A DNA stretch of 64,000 nucleotides, from contig NZ_JAUYQU010000228.1 in the NCBI RefSeq assembly GCF_030697065.1, positions 1-64,000 of the forward strand, read 5' to 3'. The notes below the pieces were generated by a model. It was not told the origin of the DNA. It made no database searches and saw only the letters and a program-made list of their open reading frames with translations. The first letter of the stretch is position 1. Each line of letters opens with the position of its first letter. Source of the stretch: Bradyrhizobium sp. (GTDB taxonomy: Bacteria > Pseudomonadota > Alphaproteobacteria > Rhizobiales > Xanthobacteraceae). Shown here piece after piece: positions 46,869 through 56,525 of the stretch. The position numbers and the translations under genes are program-made.

Positions 46869-46917
46869 ACCAGCGCGTTGAGCCGGGCTTCGGCAAGCGA
46901 ATGTCTGCACGAAACCG

Positions 46918-46947
46918 GGACGCCCGACAGCAACGCGACGGGCGTCC
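46918..46947. terminator. Hairpin between convergent genes
   Basis: GGACGCCCG at 46918-46926 pairs perfectly with CGGGCGTCC at 46939-46947 across 12 bases. It lies between the ends of the 71-aa gene and the leftward molybdenum hydroxylase gene. There is no U-tract, so it may pause or protect transcripts on either strand. Confidence 0.5.
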
Positions 46948-47003
46948 TCATTCCTGCACTCATCCGTTGCTCCCTTCCAGGAAGCAAAACATTCGAGCCC
47001 GCC

Positions 47004-49322
47004 TCAAGCTTCGAGTTGCTTGCCGATCGGCAATGCCCGGATCCGCTTGCCGGTCGCTGCGAAGATGGCGTTGATCAGGGCGGGTGCGAACGGAGGCACG
47101 CCGGGTTCGCCGACGCCGCTGGGGGGCGCATCGGTATCGGCGGGCACGATGTGCACGTGGGTCACGAGGGGCGCCTCGTCCATCCGGATCACCGGGAAGT
47201 CGTCGAAATTGCCCTGCTGGACCCTGCCGTCCTTGAAGGTGATTTCGCCATGTTTGGCGAGGCTGAGGCCCATGATCGCCGCGCCCTCGATCTGCGACTC
47301 GATCCGCTCCGGATTGACGAAGGTGCCGCAATCGATCGCGGTATCGACCCGGTGGACGACCAGCTTACCCTTCTCGCCGACCGATACTTCGACGACCGTG
47401 GCGATATAGCTGACGAAGCTGCGGTGCGCGGCAATGCCGAGGCCGTGTCCCTTGGGCATGGTCCGTCCCCAGCCGGCCTTGTCCGCGACAACCTCGACCA
47501 CGCGGCGCAGCCGCGCCGTGTCGATCGGATAGCTGTCGTAGGGCTCGCCGTAGTTCCAGGGGTCCTTCACCGAGTCGAGCTTGACGATCCGGGGCGAGCC
47601 GATCAGCTCCAGCAGCATGTCCTTTTGGTCGCGGTTGGTGGCATGGGCGAGTTCGCCCACCATCGACTGCACCGCGAAGGCGCGCGGGATATTCGACACC
47701 GCGCGGAACCAGCCGGTGCGGGTATGCGCGGCGGCTGCCGGATTCTCGCACTGGATGTTGGCAATCTCGAACGGCATGTCGATCAGCCCCATGCCGAGTT
47801 CGAACGCTGCCTGGTGGAGGGCGTTCGGAGCAAAGGTCGAGGCGATGCTCGGCGCCACGCTGCGGTGCCGCCAGGCCACCACCTTGCCGCTCTTGTCGAG
47901 GCCGGCTTCGATTCGCTCGGCTGACACGGCGTGGAGAAAGCCGTTGCGGACGTCATCTTCCCGGGTCCATTGCACCTTCACCGGCGCCCCGATCGCCTTC
48001 GAAAGCAGCGCCGCCTCGATTGCAAAGTCGCATTTCGATTTGCGCCCGAAGCCGCCGCCGAGCAGCGTGACGTTGACCGTCACGTCCTGCTGGGGAATTC
48101 CGAGCGTCTTGGCGATGTCTTCCCGCGTTCCGCCGGGACTTTGCACCGGCGCCCAGATTTCGGCCTTGCCATCCTTGACGTTGGCAAGCGCAACGGGCGG
48201 CTCCATCGCGACATGGGCGAGGTGAGGCAGATAGTATTCGCCGACAATGACCCTGTCCGCGCCTTTCAACGCGGCGTCGACGTCGCCTTCCTTGCGCACC
48301 ACCAGCCCGGGTTTTCGCGCGGCTTCCTCGATCTGGGTCCGGTAGGCGGCCGATTCATACTTGCCGTTGGCGCCGTCGTCCCAGACGATCTTCAGGGCCT
48401 CGCGCCCCTTGATGGCCGCTCCGGTATTGCGGGCGATCACCGCGACGCCACCGAGCGGCTGGAACTTGGACGGCCACGGCCAGCCCTGCACCTCCATCAC
48501 TTTCTCGACGCCGGAGACCTTCATCGCGTCGGTCGCGTCGAACGATTTCAGTTTTCCCCCCGTCACCGGCGGACGCGCGATCACGGCATACTTCATGCCG
48601 GGCAGGCGGACATCGCCACCGTATCGCGCGGTGCCGACGGTGATGTCGCGAAGGTCGACGATGCCGATCTGGCCCTTGCCGAGATAACGGAAATCCGCGG
48701 GATTCTTGAGCTTCAGTCCCTCGACGCTGGGCACCGGTTCCTTCGCCGCGTCGGCGGCGAGTTCGCCGAACCCGAGGCGGCGGCTGGTCGCGAAATGAAC
48801 CACCTCGTGGTTGACCGCCTTGACCTCGGCTGCCGGCACGCCCCAGCGTTTGGCGGCCGCGGCTTCGAGCATGGCGCGCGCCGATGCCCCGATCTGACGC
48901 ATCGGCAGTAAGTAATGCCGGGTGCTGCGCGATCCGTCGGTATCCTGATTGCCGAACCTGGCCTCGTCGCCGTGCGCCTGCTGAATTTTCACCCGCGACC
49001 AGTCGGCCTCCATTTCCTCGGCCACGATCAGCGGCAGACTGGTCCGCACACCCGTTCCCATTTCGGCGCGATGCGCCACGATCGTCACGGTGCCGTCGGA
49101 GGCGATGGCAACGAACACGCGGGGGTCGACCACGGTGCCGTGCGGCATATCGCCGGCGCCGGTTTTATAAGCCGCGAACGCCTGCCGCGACATCACCGGC
49201 GCGGCCAGCACGAAGCCGCCCGCGATGCCGAGGCCCTTGAGGACGCTGCGGCGGGAGATTTTTTCGACCTGGATGCGACCCCCGATGCCGCGAAGCCTGC
49301 CGGGATTTGTGATGATATTCAT
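47004..49322 (-). CDS. Molybdopterin-binding large subunit of an isoquinoline-oxidoreductase-type hydroxylase (IorB-like)
   Basis: This 772-residue subunit of the xanthine dehydrogenase family binds molybdenum cofactor and would hydroxylate an N-heterocycle or oxidise an aldehyde. It has a Tat signal SRRSVLKGLGIAGGFVLAAP (residues 23-42). IorB-type features are TIVAHRAEMGTGVRTSLPLIVAEEMEADW, NVTLLGGGFGRKSKCDFAIEAA (Moco contact) and the C-terminal PPSGVGEPGVPPFAPALINAIFAATG, with the Glu base in GVGEPG. It is fused in the IorB manner with no FAD subunit nearby. It starts 2 bases after the stop of the [2Fe-2S] subunit gene. Confidence 0.92.
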   Translation of the reverse strand: MNIITNPGRLRGIGGRIQVEKISRRSVLKGLGIAGGFVLAAPVMSRQAFAAYKTGAGDMPHGTVVDPRVFVAIASDGTVTIVAHRAEMGTGVRTSLPLIVAEEMEADWSRVKIQQAHGDEARFGNQDTDGSRSTRHYLLPMRQIGASARAMLEAAAAKRWGVPAAEVKAVNHEVVHFATSRRLGFGELAADAAKEPVPSVEGLKLKNPADFRYLGKGQIGIVDLRDITVGTARYGGDVRLPGMKYAVIARPPVTGGKLKSFDATDAMKVSGVEKVMEVQGWPWPSKFQPLGGVAVIARNTGAAIKGREALKIVWDDGANGKYESAAYRTQIEEAARKPGLVVRKEGDVDAALKGADRVIVGEYYLPHLAHVAMEPPVALANVKDGKAEIWAPVQSPGGTREDIAKTLGIPQQDVTVNVTLLGGGFGRKSKCDFAIEAALLSKAIGAPVKVQWTREDDVRNGFLHAVSAERIEAGLDKSGKVVAWRHRSVAPSIASTFAPNALHQAAFELGMGLIDMPFEIANIQCENPAAAAHTRTGWFRAVSNIPRAFAVQSMVGELAHATNRDQKDMLLELIGSPRIVKLDSVKDPWNYGEPYDSYPIDTARLRRVVEVVADKAGWGRTMPKGHGLGIAAHRSFVSYIATVVEVSVGEKGKLVVHRVDTAIDCGTFVNPERIESQIEGAAIMGLSLAKHGEITFKDGRVQQGNFDDFPVIRMDEAPLVTHVHIVPADTDAPPSGVGEPGVPPFAPALINAIFAATGKRIRALPIGKQLEA

Positions 49323-49324
49323 GA

Positions 49325-49777
49325 TCAGACCCCTGTCGACGCGAGATGGACCGCGTTTTCGATGCGCTGGTAACAGCCGCAGCGGCAGATGTTGCCCGCC
49401 ATCGCTTCGCGGATCTGGTCGTGACTGGGTTTCGGGTTTTCCATCAGCAGCGCGGCCGCCTGCATGATCTGGCCGGTCTGGCAGAAGCCGCATTGCGGCA
49501 CGTTGACCTGGCGCCATGCCTTCTGGACGGCGTGATCGCCCGTCGGGTGAAGGCCTTCGATCGTGGTGATTTCCCGGCCGACGACATCGGAAACCGAGGT
49601 GATGCAGGCGCGTACCGCCTGTTTGTCGACGATCACGGTGCAGGCGCCGCAGAGCGCTTGCCCGCAGGCGAATTTCGTGCCGGTCAATCCGATTTCGTCG
49701 CGGATAAACCAGAGTAGCGAAAGATCGGGATCGCCATCCCAGTCTCTTTGCTGGCCGTTCACCTTCACCTTGATCAT
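49325..49777 (-). CDS. [2Fe-2S] small subunit of the molybdenum hydroxylase (IorA-like)
   Basis: This 150-residue protein carries two [2Fe-2S] clusters that pass electrons from the molybdenum subunit. The plant-type cluster uses Cys38, Cys43, Cys46 and Cys58 (CGQALCGAC). The second uses Cys96, Cys99, Cys131 and Cys133 (CGFCQTGQ and CRCGC). The start is MIKVKVNGQQ. It has no signal peptide and would be exported with the Tat-signal large subunit. No cytochrome c subunit or Moco-insertion chaperone is adjacent, so the electron acceptor is unknown. Confidence 0.93.
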   Translation of the reverse strand: MIKVKVNGQQRDWDGDPDLSLLWFIRDEIGLTGTKFACGQALCGACTVIVDKQAVRACITSVSDVVGREITTIEGLHPTGDHAVQKAWRQVNVPQCGFCQTGQIMQAAALLMENPKPSHDQIREAMAGNICRCGCYQRIENAVHLASTGV

Positions 49778-50119
49778 GCTCGATCCTCGCTTTGATAGGC
49801 TGCTGATGGTGCTTCGAGGTGTGCGGCAAAACATCGAGGGATGGGCGCCCACCGTCGTCGCTGCGAAATTCCTTGCTGCTGGTTGGCCTGGCTGGGATTT
49901 CTGTGAGTCACCCCTCCTGAATTTATTGTTGGCGTTGCTCAGTCGGTCGCGTTCGGCGAACGCCGCCACGAGGCGTTCCATATTTGTATTCGATTGTTTG
50001 GCGAAAGCTAGGCATCGCAGTCGCCGTAATTGGTCAGCAGGTCTTACACAACTTTTGATAGAATTTCGGGGTTGGCCGCTCGCGCCGTAGGCAGGTGCCG
50101 CTGCGATCCGGCTATCGGA
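49778..50119. other. 342-bp intergenic region with no recognised feature
   Basis: No gene is supported. It must contain the promoter of the leftward hydroxylase operon. An AT-richer stretch (about 49915-50055) includes TTTGTATTCGATTG. I see no palindrome or terminator that stands out. Confidence 0.4.
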
Positions 50120-50731
50120 TCAGCGCTTGGCCCGCGGCGGCGGCGGCGGCGCGGGGGCGGGCTCTTCCTGCTTGGCAGGCGCAGGCTCGGTCTGCACCCT
50201 GCAACTGGAAGCTGCGAGCGAGGCTTGCGCCTGCGGCATCAGTCCCGGCTCCGGCGCCAGCGCCTTCAGCACGATCAGGCCGGTCGCGGTCGGGGAGTCG
50301 ATGATCAGCCGGTCGGCCGCGGTGATCTCCTCATCCTTGGGCAGTTCGGCGTGCTGCGCCTCCGTCATCAGGTCGAGTTCGATCAGCCTGCGTCCGGCCG
50401 AGCGGTCGTTGATGGCGTAATAGGCGACTTCGTTGCGGGTATAGAACGACACCGAGGTGTAGGCCTGGCTCACGGGCACCGTGAGCTTGATGGGTCCGCC
50501 CGACAGGTCGTAGCGGCAGACCGCGGTCGCAAATGCGGGATCCATGAACGGCAGCGGTGCCTTGTTCGGCTCCGCCGGCGGCAGCGCGGTAACCGCATTG
50601 AGGGTCGTAATCGGCGCGAGGCGCGAATAGGCGTCCTGGGTCGCGATCCACGGCAGCGCCAACACGCTGACGAGATGCACGACGGCGCCCAGCAGCACGC
50701 CTGCGACGATCGTGAACAGCAGGCGGATCAT
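50120..50731 (-). CDS. DUF1254-type small envelope protein
   Basis: This 203-residue protein has an N-terminal helix (LLFTIVAGVLLGAVVHLVSVLAL). The domain has PFMDPAFATAVCRYDLSGGPIKLTVPVSQAYTSVSFYTRNEVAYYAINDR, a DUF1254-like pattern. The tail is Pro/Ala-rich and ends in PPPPPRAKR. Function is unknown. Its ATG overlaps the DUF1214 stop by 4 bases (ATGA), and DUF1214 itself follows the penicillin-binding protein gene, so all three are one operon. Confidence 0.78.
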   Translation of the reverse strand: MIRLLFTIVAGVLLGAVVHLVSVLALPWIATQDAYSRLAPITTLNAVTALPPAEPNKAPLPFMDPAFATAVCRYDLSGGPIKLTVPVSQAYTSVSFYTRNEVAYYAINDRSAGRRLIELDLMTEAQHAELPKDEEITAADRLIIDSPTATGLIVLKALAPEPGLMPQAQASLAASSCRVQTEPAPAKQEEPAPAPPPPPRAKR

Positions 50732-51306
50732 GGACAGCCCACCGTCGCAATCGACGGCATCGGCGCGTCGCGCTGCGTCCGGGTCGCCACGCCGACCGGG
50801 GTATCATAAAGCCGAAGCATCAGCGCGTAGCGCTCGATGCCGCCGGTGGGGAGCCAGTTTCCGGCGCGTGACCGCGACGCCACCCGGATCTCGAAGGCGC
50901 CATCGGCGCCGCGAACGATTTCCTGGCTGGTGAAGCCGTAGCGCTGCAGTGAATTCGCGACCAGATGTCCCTTGGTATTGTAGAGCGTCAGCGTCCAGAA
51001 CCGTGCCGCGGGGGTGACGCCGCTGACGAGGACGTCGCAGCGACCGTCGAGCGGCTGGTTGCGGTCGTCGGTGGTCGCCGAGAAGGCGACGCCGTCACCG
51101 GTGCCGACCGGCAGTTCGCCGCTGCGGGCGATCGAGGCGCGCGAATAGGGATCGACATCGGCGGTGCCGGTCTTCGGCCGCGCGGTCCAGGCGCCGATCG
51201 TCAGGGTGCCGAGTTCGGTGCCGCGCGTCGCCGTCATCCAGGTCGCGCCGAGGCCGACGACGGTCGCGAGGATCAACGCCAGCAGAGTGATGAAGATCAG
51301 CCGCAC
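50728..51306 (-). CDS. DUF1214-type small envelope protein
   Basis: This 192-residue protein has an N-terminal helix (LIFITLLALILATVVGLGATW) and a DUF1214 core: GRCDVLVSGVTPAARFWTLTLYNTKGHLVANSLQRYGFTSQEIVR and GNWLPTGGIERYALMLRLYDTPVG. DUF1214 and DUF1254 are often two halves of one larger protein. Here they are separate, overlapping genes. It starts 2 bases after the PBP1A stop. A link to cell-wall synthesis is suggested only by the operon. Confidence 0.85.
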   Translation of the reverse strand: MRLIFITLLALILATVVGLGATWMTATRGTELGTLTIGAWTARPKTGTADVDPYSRASIARSGELPVGTGDGVAFSATTDDRNQPLDGRCDVLVSGVTPAARFWTLTLYNTKGHLVANSLQRYGFTSQEIVRGADGAFEIRVASRSRAGNWLPTGGIERYALMLRLYDTPVGVATRTQRDAPMPSIATVGCP

Positions 51307-51308
51307 GG

Positions 51309-53600
51309 TCAGTTCTTGCGGGGCGCAGGCGTCGCCGCGGCTTCGCCCCGTGCAGCCGCGGCAAAACTATCCGGGAATGCGATAGCGCTTGACGATACCG
51401 GCTTGGCGGCTTTGGCGGCATCGCCCGGCGCGGCTTTGCCCGCGGTCTTGCCGGCCTCGTCGAGCATCTTTTCCACCCGCACCAGAATATCCGCGCCGCG
51501 CCTGGTAAGGATCGGCGGGGGGCCGGGCTTGATGTCCGGAAGCTTCAGCCCGCCACTGGCCGCCATCCCCGCGGCGGCCGCGGGCTGTGGCAGCTTCGTG
51601 CCGGCGCCGATCCCCGGGATCTCCTTGATCTCGACGCCCTGGTGGGCGACGACCATGATGTCGCGCCAGGTCTGCGCCGGCAGCGAGCCGCCGGTCATGC
51701 GGTTGGTCGGCGAGTAGTCGTCATTGCCGTACCACACCGCGCAGGTGAAGTTGCCGGTAAATCCGGCGAACCAGGCGTCGCGATAGGCGTTGGTGGTTCC
51801 GGTCTTGCCGGCGGTCGGAATGCCGTCGAGCCGCGCGCGTCGCGCCGTACCCTCGCTGACGACGTGGCTCATCATGCCCGACATGTCGGCGGCGACCGAG
51901 GCCGGGATCGCCTGCACCGGCTTCTTGCCGTCGCGGTCGAAACGCCAGACCAGGTCTCCGGTGCCGGTGCGGACTTCCAGCACCGCATGCGGCGTCACCG
52001 ACTTGCCCTTGTTCGGGAAGGTGGCATAGGCAACCGCGTGTTCGAGCACCGATACCTCGTTGGAACCGATCGGCATCGACGGCGTATCCGGCAGCGGCGC
52101 CGTGAGGCCGAATTTGCGGGCCAGCTCGGTGATCTTGGCCCGGCCGGCCTTGGCGGGATTTGGCGACTTGCCGCCAAGCCAGATCGACAGTTTGACCGGC
52201 ACCACGTTGATCGAACGGGTAATCGCCGTCGTCAGCGTAACCTTGCCGGAGTAGGAATGGCCGTAGTTCTGCGGACACCAGTTGCCGATGCAGACCGGGC
52301 CGTCGATGATGGTGTCGTTCGGCTTCCAGCCGTTCAGCAGCGCGGCGGCGTAGACGTATGGCTTGAACGACGAACCAGGCTGGCGCATCGCGTCCACCGC
52401 GCGGTTGAACTGGCTGGCGCCGTAGTCGCGGCCACCGACCATCGCGCGCACGCCGCCGTCGAGATCGGCTACCACGACTCCGGCCTGGGTGGCGTGATAG
52501 TCGCGGCCGAACTGGCGCAACTGGTTTTCGACGGCAGCCTCCGCAGCGCGCTGCACCGTCATGTCGACCGAGGTGCGGACCACGAAGACACGCTCGACAT
52601 AGGATTTCGGAAAGGTATCGACCAGCCGGCGCATCTCTTCGAACGCCCAGTCGAGATAGTAGTTCGGTGAATTCTCGTCGCGGCGATCGACTGCCATCGC
52701 CGGGTTGCGCCGCGCGCCGAACACCTGACCCTCGGTCATGAAGCCCGCATCGACCAGATTGTCCAGTACGATATTGGCGCGGGCGCGGGCGGCGGGCAGG
52801 TTGATGTGCGGCGCATATTTGGTCGGGGCCTTGAACAGCCCGGCCAGCATCGCGGATTCCGCCAGAGTGACGTCGCGCGCCGACTTGTTGAAGTAGAAAT
52901 GCGCGGCGCCATCGACGCCGAAGGTGCCGCCGCCCATATAGGCGCGGTCGAGATAGAGTTTCAGAATTTCATTCTTGGTGAGGCGGGTTTCCAACCAGAC
53001 CGCCAGGAAGGCTTCCTTGACCTTGCGCTCGATGGTGCGCGCGTTGTTCAGAAACAGGTTCTTCGCCAACTGCTGGGTGATCGATGAGCCGCCCTGGCGG
53101 ACGCCGCCGGCCTGCGCGTTGGTAACCAGCGCGCGGCTGGTGCCGGCGATGTCGATGCCGAAATGGTCATAGAACCGGCGGTCCTCGGTGGCGAGCGTCG
53201 CCTTGATCAGGTGATCCGGAAAATCCTCCAGTGGAATCGAATCATTGTGCTTGATGCCGCGATTGCCGATCGGATTGCCGTAGCGGTCGAGAAACGACAC
53301 CGCGAGATCGGACTTCTTCAGCCAGTCGTCGTCCGCGGTCTCGCGAAACGCCGGCACGGCCAGCGCCAGCATCAGCACCAGGCCGACGAGCCCGATGGTC
53401 GCGGCCTCGGAGACGGGTTCGATGAAGACCCAGCGTTTCCAGCGGCCGACATAGAAGCGGTCCATGAAGGTGGAGAACCGCTCATAAAGCTCGCGGAGGC
53501 CCTTGCCCGACGAGAACAGCGTCGAGTCGATGCGCGCATCCAGATCCAGCATCCAGTGCCGGATCTTCTTCTTCCACTGTGGTGGTACGATCTGGCGCAC
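51309..53600 (-). CDS. Class A penicillin-binding protein (PBP1A family)
   Basis: This 763-residue bifunctional peptidoglycan synthase has a basic cytosolic head and one membrane helix (about residues 67-87). The GT51 transglycosylase domain has TEDRRFYDHFGID and RQGGSSITQQLAKNLFL, and the transpeptidase has the triad SSFK (PGSSFKPYVYAAAL), SIN (ITRSINVVPV) and KTGTT. The C-terminus is a low-complexity Lys/Ala/Pro tail. It starts with GTG; MRQIVPPQWKKKI is the most upstream plausible start. It leads the DUF1214-DUF1254 operon and is oriented away from the YcgN gene. Confidence 0.95.
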   Translation of the reverse strand: MRQIVPPQWKKKIRHWMLDLDARIDSTLFSSGKGLRELYERFSTFMDRFYVGRWKRWVFIEPVSEAATIGLVGLVLMLALAVPAFRETADDDWLKKSDLAVSFLDRYGNPIGNRGIKHNDSIPLEDFPDHLIKATLATEDRRFYDHFGIDIAGTSRALVTNAQAGGVRQGGSSITQQLAKNLFLNNARTIERKVKEAFLAVWLETRLTKNEILKLYLDRAYMGGGTFGVDGAAHFYFNKSARDVTLAESAMLAGLFKAPTKYAPHINLPAARARANIVLDNLVDAGFMTEGQVFGARRNPAMAVDRRDENSPNYYLDWAFEEMRRLVDTFPKSYVERVFVVRTSVDMTVQRAAEAAVENQLRQFGRDYHATQAGVVVADLDGGVRAMVGGRDYGASQFNRAVDAMRQPGSSFKPYVYAAALLNGWKPNDTIIDGPVCIGNWCPQNYGHSYSGKVTLTTAITRSINVVPVKLSIWLGGKSPNPAKAGRAKITELARKFGLTAPLPDTPSMPIGSNEVSVLEHAVAYATFPNKGKSVTPHAVLEVRTGTGDLVWRFDRDGKKPVQAIPASVAADMSGMMSHVVSEGTARRARLDGIPTAGKTGTTNAYRDAWFAGFTGNFTCAVWYGNDDYSPTNRMTGGSLPAQTWRDIMVVAHQGVEIKEIPGIGAGTKLPQPAAAAGMAASGGLKLPDIKPGPPPILTRRGADILVRVEKMLDEAGKTAGKAAPGDAAKAAKPVSSSAIAFPDSFAAAARGEAAATPAPRKN

Positions 53601-53883
53601 CGGGACCCCAAGTCAGTTCGCAGCGCTTGAAGGCGCCCGGCCGGGCACCGTCGAGACGTCATGCGGGAATGTTGCGGCAAACCCAAGGCGCTTTTACGCC
53701 ATCGGGGACTCGTCTCCTATCTAACCGAGCGGGGACCATAAACCAATGGTCTGGCTCACCATTTGAACAGCAGGGCTAACGCCGCCGGTCAGCTTTGGCG
53801 CGCGGACCGGAGTTACCGGTACCCACGTCGGTCGAAATCGCTATAGAAGGGGTCCGAGCCCATTACCGCCCAGTCAGGGAATT

Positions 53884-54399
53884 ATGACCGCCCAGCCCAA
53901 GCCGCCCTCGGGTCAAGAGGGATTCTTTTGGAAAACCAAGACGTTGGAAGAGATGTCCAGCGCCGAATGGGAAAGCCTGTGCGACGGCTGCGCGCGCTGC
54001 TGCCTGGAAAAACTCGAGGACGAGGATACCGGCAAGATCTACTTCACCCATGTGTCCTGCAAGCTGCTGGATGCCGGGTTGTGCGCCTGCAAGGACTATG
54101 CGAACCGCTCCGACCAGGTTCCCGACTGTGTTCGCCTGACGCCTGACAACGTCCGCACCCTGAACTGGCTGCCGCCGAGCTGCGGCTACAAGCTCGTGGC
54201 GGAGGGCCGCGATCTCTATTGGTGGCACCCGCTGATTTCGGGCGACCCCACCACCGTTCACGAAGCCGGCGTCTCCGTGCGCGGACGGGTGCAGGGGACC
54301 GAGAACGAGATCGCGGACGCCGACCTCGAGGACCATATCGTGCAATGGCCGGCGCTGTTGCCGAAGCGGGCCCGGCTGAAGAAGCGGCCACCGAGGTAA
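53884..54399 (+). CDS. YcgN family cysteine-cluster protein
   Basis: This 171-residue protein has the UPF0260/YcgN pattern: [49 protein letters not shown], then [39 protein letters not shown]. The eight or so cysteines (CxxCxxCC, C, CxC, C, C) suggest a metal site, probably zinc or iron-sulfur. The biochemical role is unknown. It is monocistronic with short gaps to its neighbours. Confidence 0.93.
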   Translation: MTAQPKPPSGQEGFFWKTKTLEEMSSAEWESLCDGCARCCLEKLEDEDTGKIYFTHVSCKLLDAGLCACKDYANRSDQVPDCVRLTPDNVRTLNWLPPSCGYKLVAEGRDLYWWHPLISGDPTTVHEAGVSVRGRVQGTENEIADADLEDHIVQWPALLPKRARLKKRPPR

Positions 54400-54552
54400 C
54401 TGCGGCGGGGAGGGCCGATCACGCGATCGCGATTGTCGCTTCGCGGGATGCACCCATGCGTGCAACCCGCTGCCGGGGCCACGATTTCCCCGTTACATTG
54501 CCTCGATACAGCGATTCCGCGGCCCCGCCGCGCCCCGATCACACGCGGCCAA

Positions 54553-56130
54553 ATGAACAAGTTCGAACGGCAGGGCCATCACCCGGCCGACCAGCAAACA
54601 TTGCCTGAGGCCAGCGCCGGCGATCCGCCGCCATCGCCGGAGAAGGTCCTCGAACTCAGCGATGCGCCGCCGATCGCGCCGCAGGTGCCGCTGACGCAAG
54701 GCGAAGTCCGCACCATCCTGATGAGCCTGCTGTTGACGATGTTTCTGGCCGCGCTCGACCAGACCATCGTCGCCACCGCGCTGCCGACCATCGGCCGCCA
54801 GTTCAATGACGTCTCCAGCCTGGCCTGGGTGATCTCGGCCTATCTGCTGGCATCGACCGCGGTGGCGCCGCTGTTCGGCACGCTCAGCGACATCTACGGC
54901 CGCCGTGCCATGATCATCGTATCCCTCAGCCTGTTCGTCGCGGGCTCGGTGCTGTGCGCGCTGGCGCCGAACATCACGGTGCTGATCCTGGCGCGCGCCC
55001 TGCAGGGGCTCGGCGGCGGCGGCATCATGCCGATCGTGCAAACCGTGATTTCCGACGTGGTGAGCCCGCGGGAGCGCGGCCAGTACCAGGCCTATTTCAG
55101 CGGCGTATGGGTGATCGGCGGCATCAGCGGGCCGATTCTCGGCGGTGTGTTCGCCGAGCACCTGCACTGGTCGATGATCTTCTGGATCAACGTGCCGCTG
55201 GCGCTCGGCGCATTGGCGCTGCTGCTGCCGAAGATGGGCAAGATCCCGGTGTTTCACCGCCGGCGCAAGGTCGACTGGCTCGGCGGCATCCTGCTGATGG
55301 CTTCCGCCGTGGTGATCATGCTGGTGCTGACCTGGGGCGGCAACCGCTACCTCTGGCTCTCGCCGGTCATCATGGCGATGATCGGCGCATCCATCGCGCT
55401 CGCGCTGGCGTTCGTGTGGCATGCCCGCAATGCCGACGAGCCTTTCCTGCCGCTGCCGCTGCTGGGCGGAACGGTGGTGCCCTATGCGATGGCGGCCGGC
55501 AGCTGCGCGATGGGTGCGATGCTGGGGCTGACCGTGCATCTGCCGCTGTATTACGAAGTGGTCTATCATCTCAGCGCCAGCGAGGCCGGGCTGGCGCTGA
55601 TTCCGCTGGCGGCGGTTTCGACGGTCGGCGCCGCGATCGCGGGCAAGACCATGGCCCGCGCCAGGCATTACAAGCGGGTGGCCATCGCCGGGACCGGGTG
55701 TGCGGTGTTGGCGGGAGGCGTGCTCGCGGTGGCGGCGATGCCGTTATGGGGGCTGTTGGCGCTGCTGTCGGTATACGCGCTCGGGCTCGGCACGGTGTTT
55801 CCGGTCAGCGTGGTATCGGTGCAGAATTCGGTGGCGCGATTCCAGATCGGCACCGCCACCGGAGCGATGAATTTCTTTCGCGCGCTGATGGCGTCGTTCA
55901 TGGTGGCCGCGTTCAGCGCCATCCTGCTGATGTCGCTCGGCGCCGGCATCTCCGTCGGCGAGCATCGCGGGACGGTGAATGCGATAGCCGCGGCCGACAT
56001 GGTCACGGCGTTCCGCTACGTGTTCGGCGCCGCCACGGCCCTGATCGCCGTCTCATTGCTGTGCATGATCCTGATGGAAGAGCGGCCGCTGGCCGGTCCG
56101 GCCATGATCCCGGCCGATCCGGCGGAATAG
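54553..56130 (+). CDS. DHA2-family MFS drug exporter
   Basis: This 525-residue pump has 14 helices. FLAALDQTIVATALPTIGRQF is helix 1 (motif D1), GTLSDIYGRRAMIIVSLSLF motif A, RALQGLGGGGIMPIVQTVISDVVSPRERGQYQAYFSGVWVIGGISGPILGG motifs B and C. The N-terminal 60 residues are Pro/Gln-rich and cytosolic. The start is MNKFERQGH. No adaptor gene accompanies it, unlike the pump at 1057. Substrates unknown. Confidence 0.92.
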   Translation: MNKFERQGHHPADQQTLPEASAGDPPPSPEKVLELSDAPPIAPQVPLTQGEVRTILMSLLLTMFLAALDQTIVATALPTIGRQFNDVSSLAWVISAYLLASTAVAPLFGTLSDIYGRRAMIIVSLSLFVAGSVLCALAPNITVLILARALQGLGGGGIMPIVQTVISDVVSPRERGQYQAYFSGVWVIGGISGPILGGVFAEHLHWSMIFWINVPLALGALALLLPKMGKIPVFHRRRKVDWLGGILLMASAVVIMLVLTWGGNRYLWLSPVIMAMIGASIALALAFVWHARNADEPFLPLPLLGGTVVPYAMAAGSCAMGAMLGLTVHLPLYYEVVYHLSASEAGLALIPLAAVSTVGAAIAGKTMARARHYKRVAIAGTGCAVLAGGVLAVAAMPLWGLLALLSVYALGLGTVFPVSVVSVQNSVARFQIGTATGAMNFFRALMASFMVAAFSAILLMSLGAGISVGEHRGTVNAIAAADMVTAFRYVFGAATALIAVSLLCMILMEERPLAGPAMIPADPAE

Positions 56131-56232
56131 AACGCGCGCCTACGCCGCATCCTGCCGTGGCGGCTATCTATCGGCCGGCAATTCATCTACAGCGGCCGCA
56201 ACCACCGGACATCTAACCTGCAGGAACTCGTC

Positions 56233-56454
56233 ATGAGCAAAGCCACGATTGAACAGACCAAGATGGGTACCGAGGGGATCGCCTTCTGCATCGCACGGAC
56301 CCTGATCGAACGCGATCCCTCGCTGAAGGCGCCGCTGCGCGCCAACCTGCGCAAGATGTGGGAACTGCTGGAAGAGCGCGAAGACCATGCCGCCGCCGAC
56401 ATGGTGGACACCATGATCAAGGCGCTGAACGATCCCGCATTCTTCAAGCCCTAA
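56233..56454 (+). CDS. Small conserved hypothetical protein (73 aa)
   Basis: This 73-residue helical protein reads MSKATIEQTKMGTEGIAFCIARTLIERD then PSLKAPLRANLRKMWELLEEREDHAAADMVDTMIKALNDPAFF. I do not recognise a named family. The amphipathic helices look like a small all-alpha domain. A CAGGA sequence before the ATG supports initiation. It lies between the exporter and the convergent ThDP enzyme gene, with 102 bases of its own upstream space. Confidence 0.72.
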   Translation: MSKATIEQTKMGTEGIAFCIARTLIERDPSLKAPLRANLRKMWELLEEREDHAAADMVDTMIKALNDPAFFKP

Positions 56455-56525
56455 GACGGCGCTCGTCGGGATCCTAAGGACCCCGGCCGCGCAACCTCGG
56501 TCGTCGCGTTGACGGCTGCAGCCGT

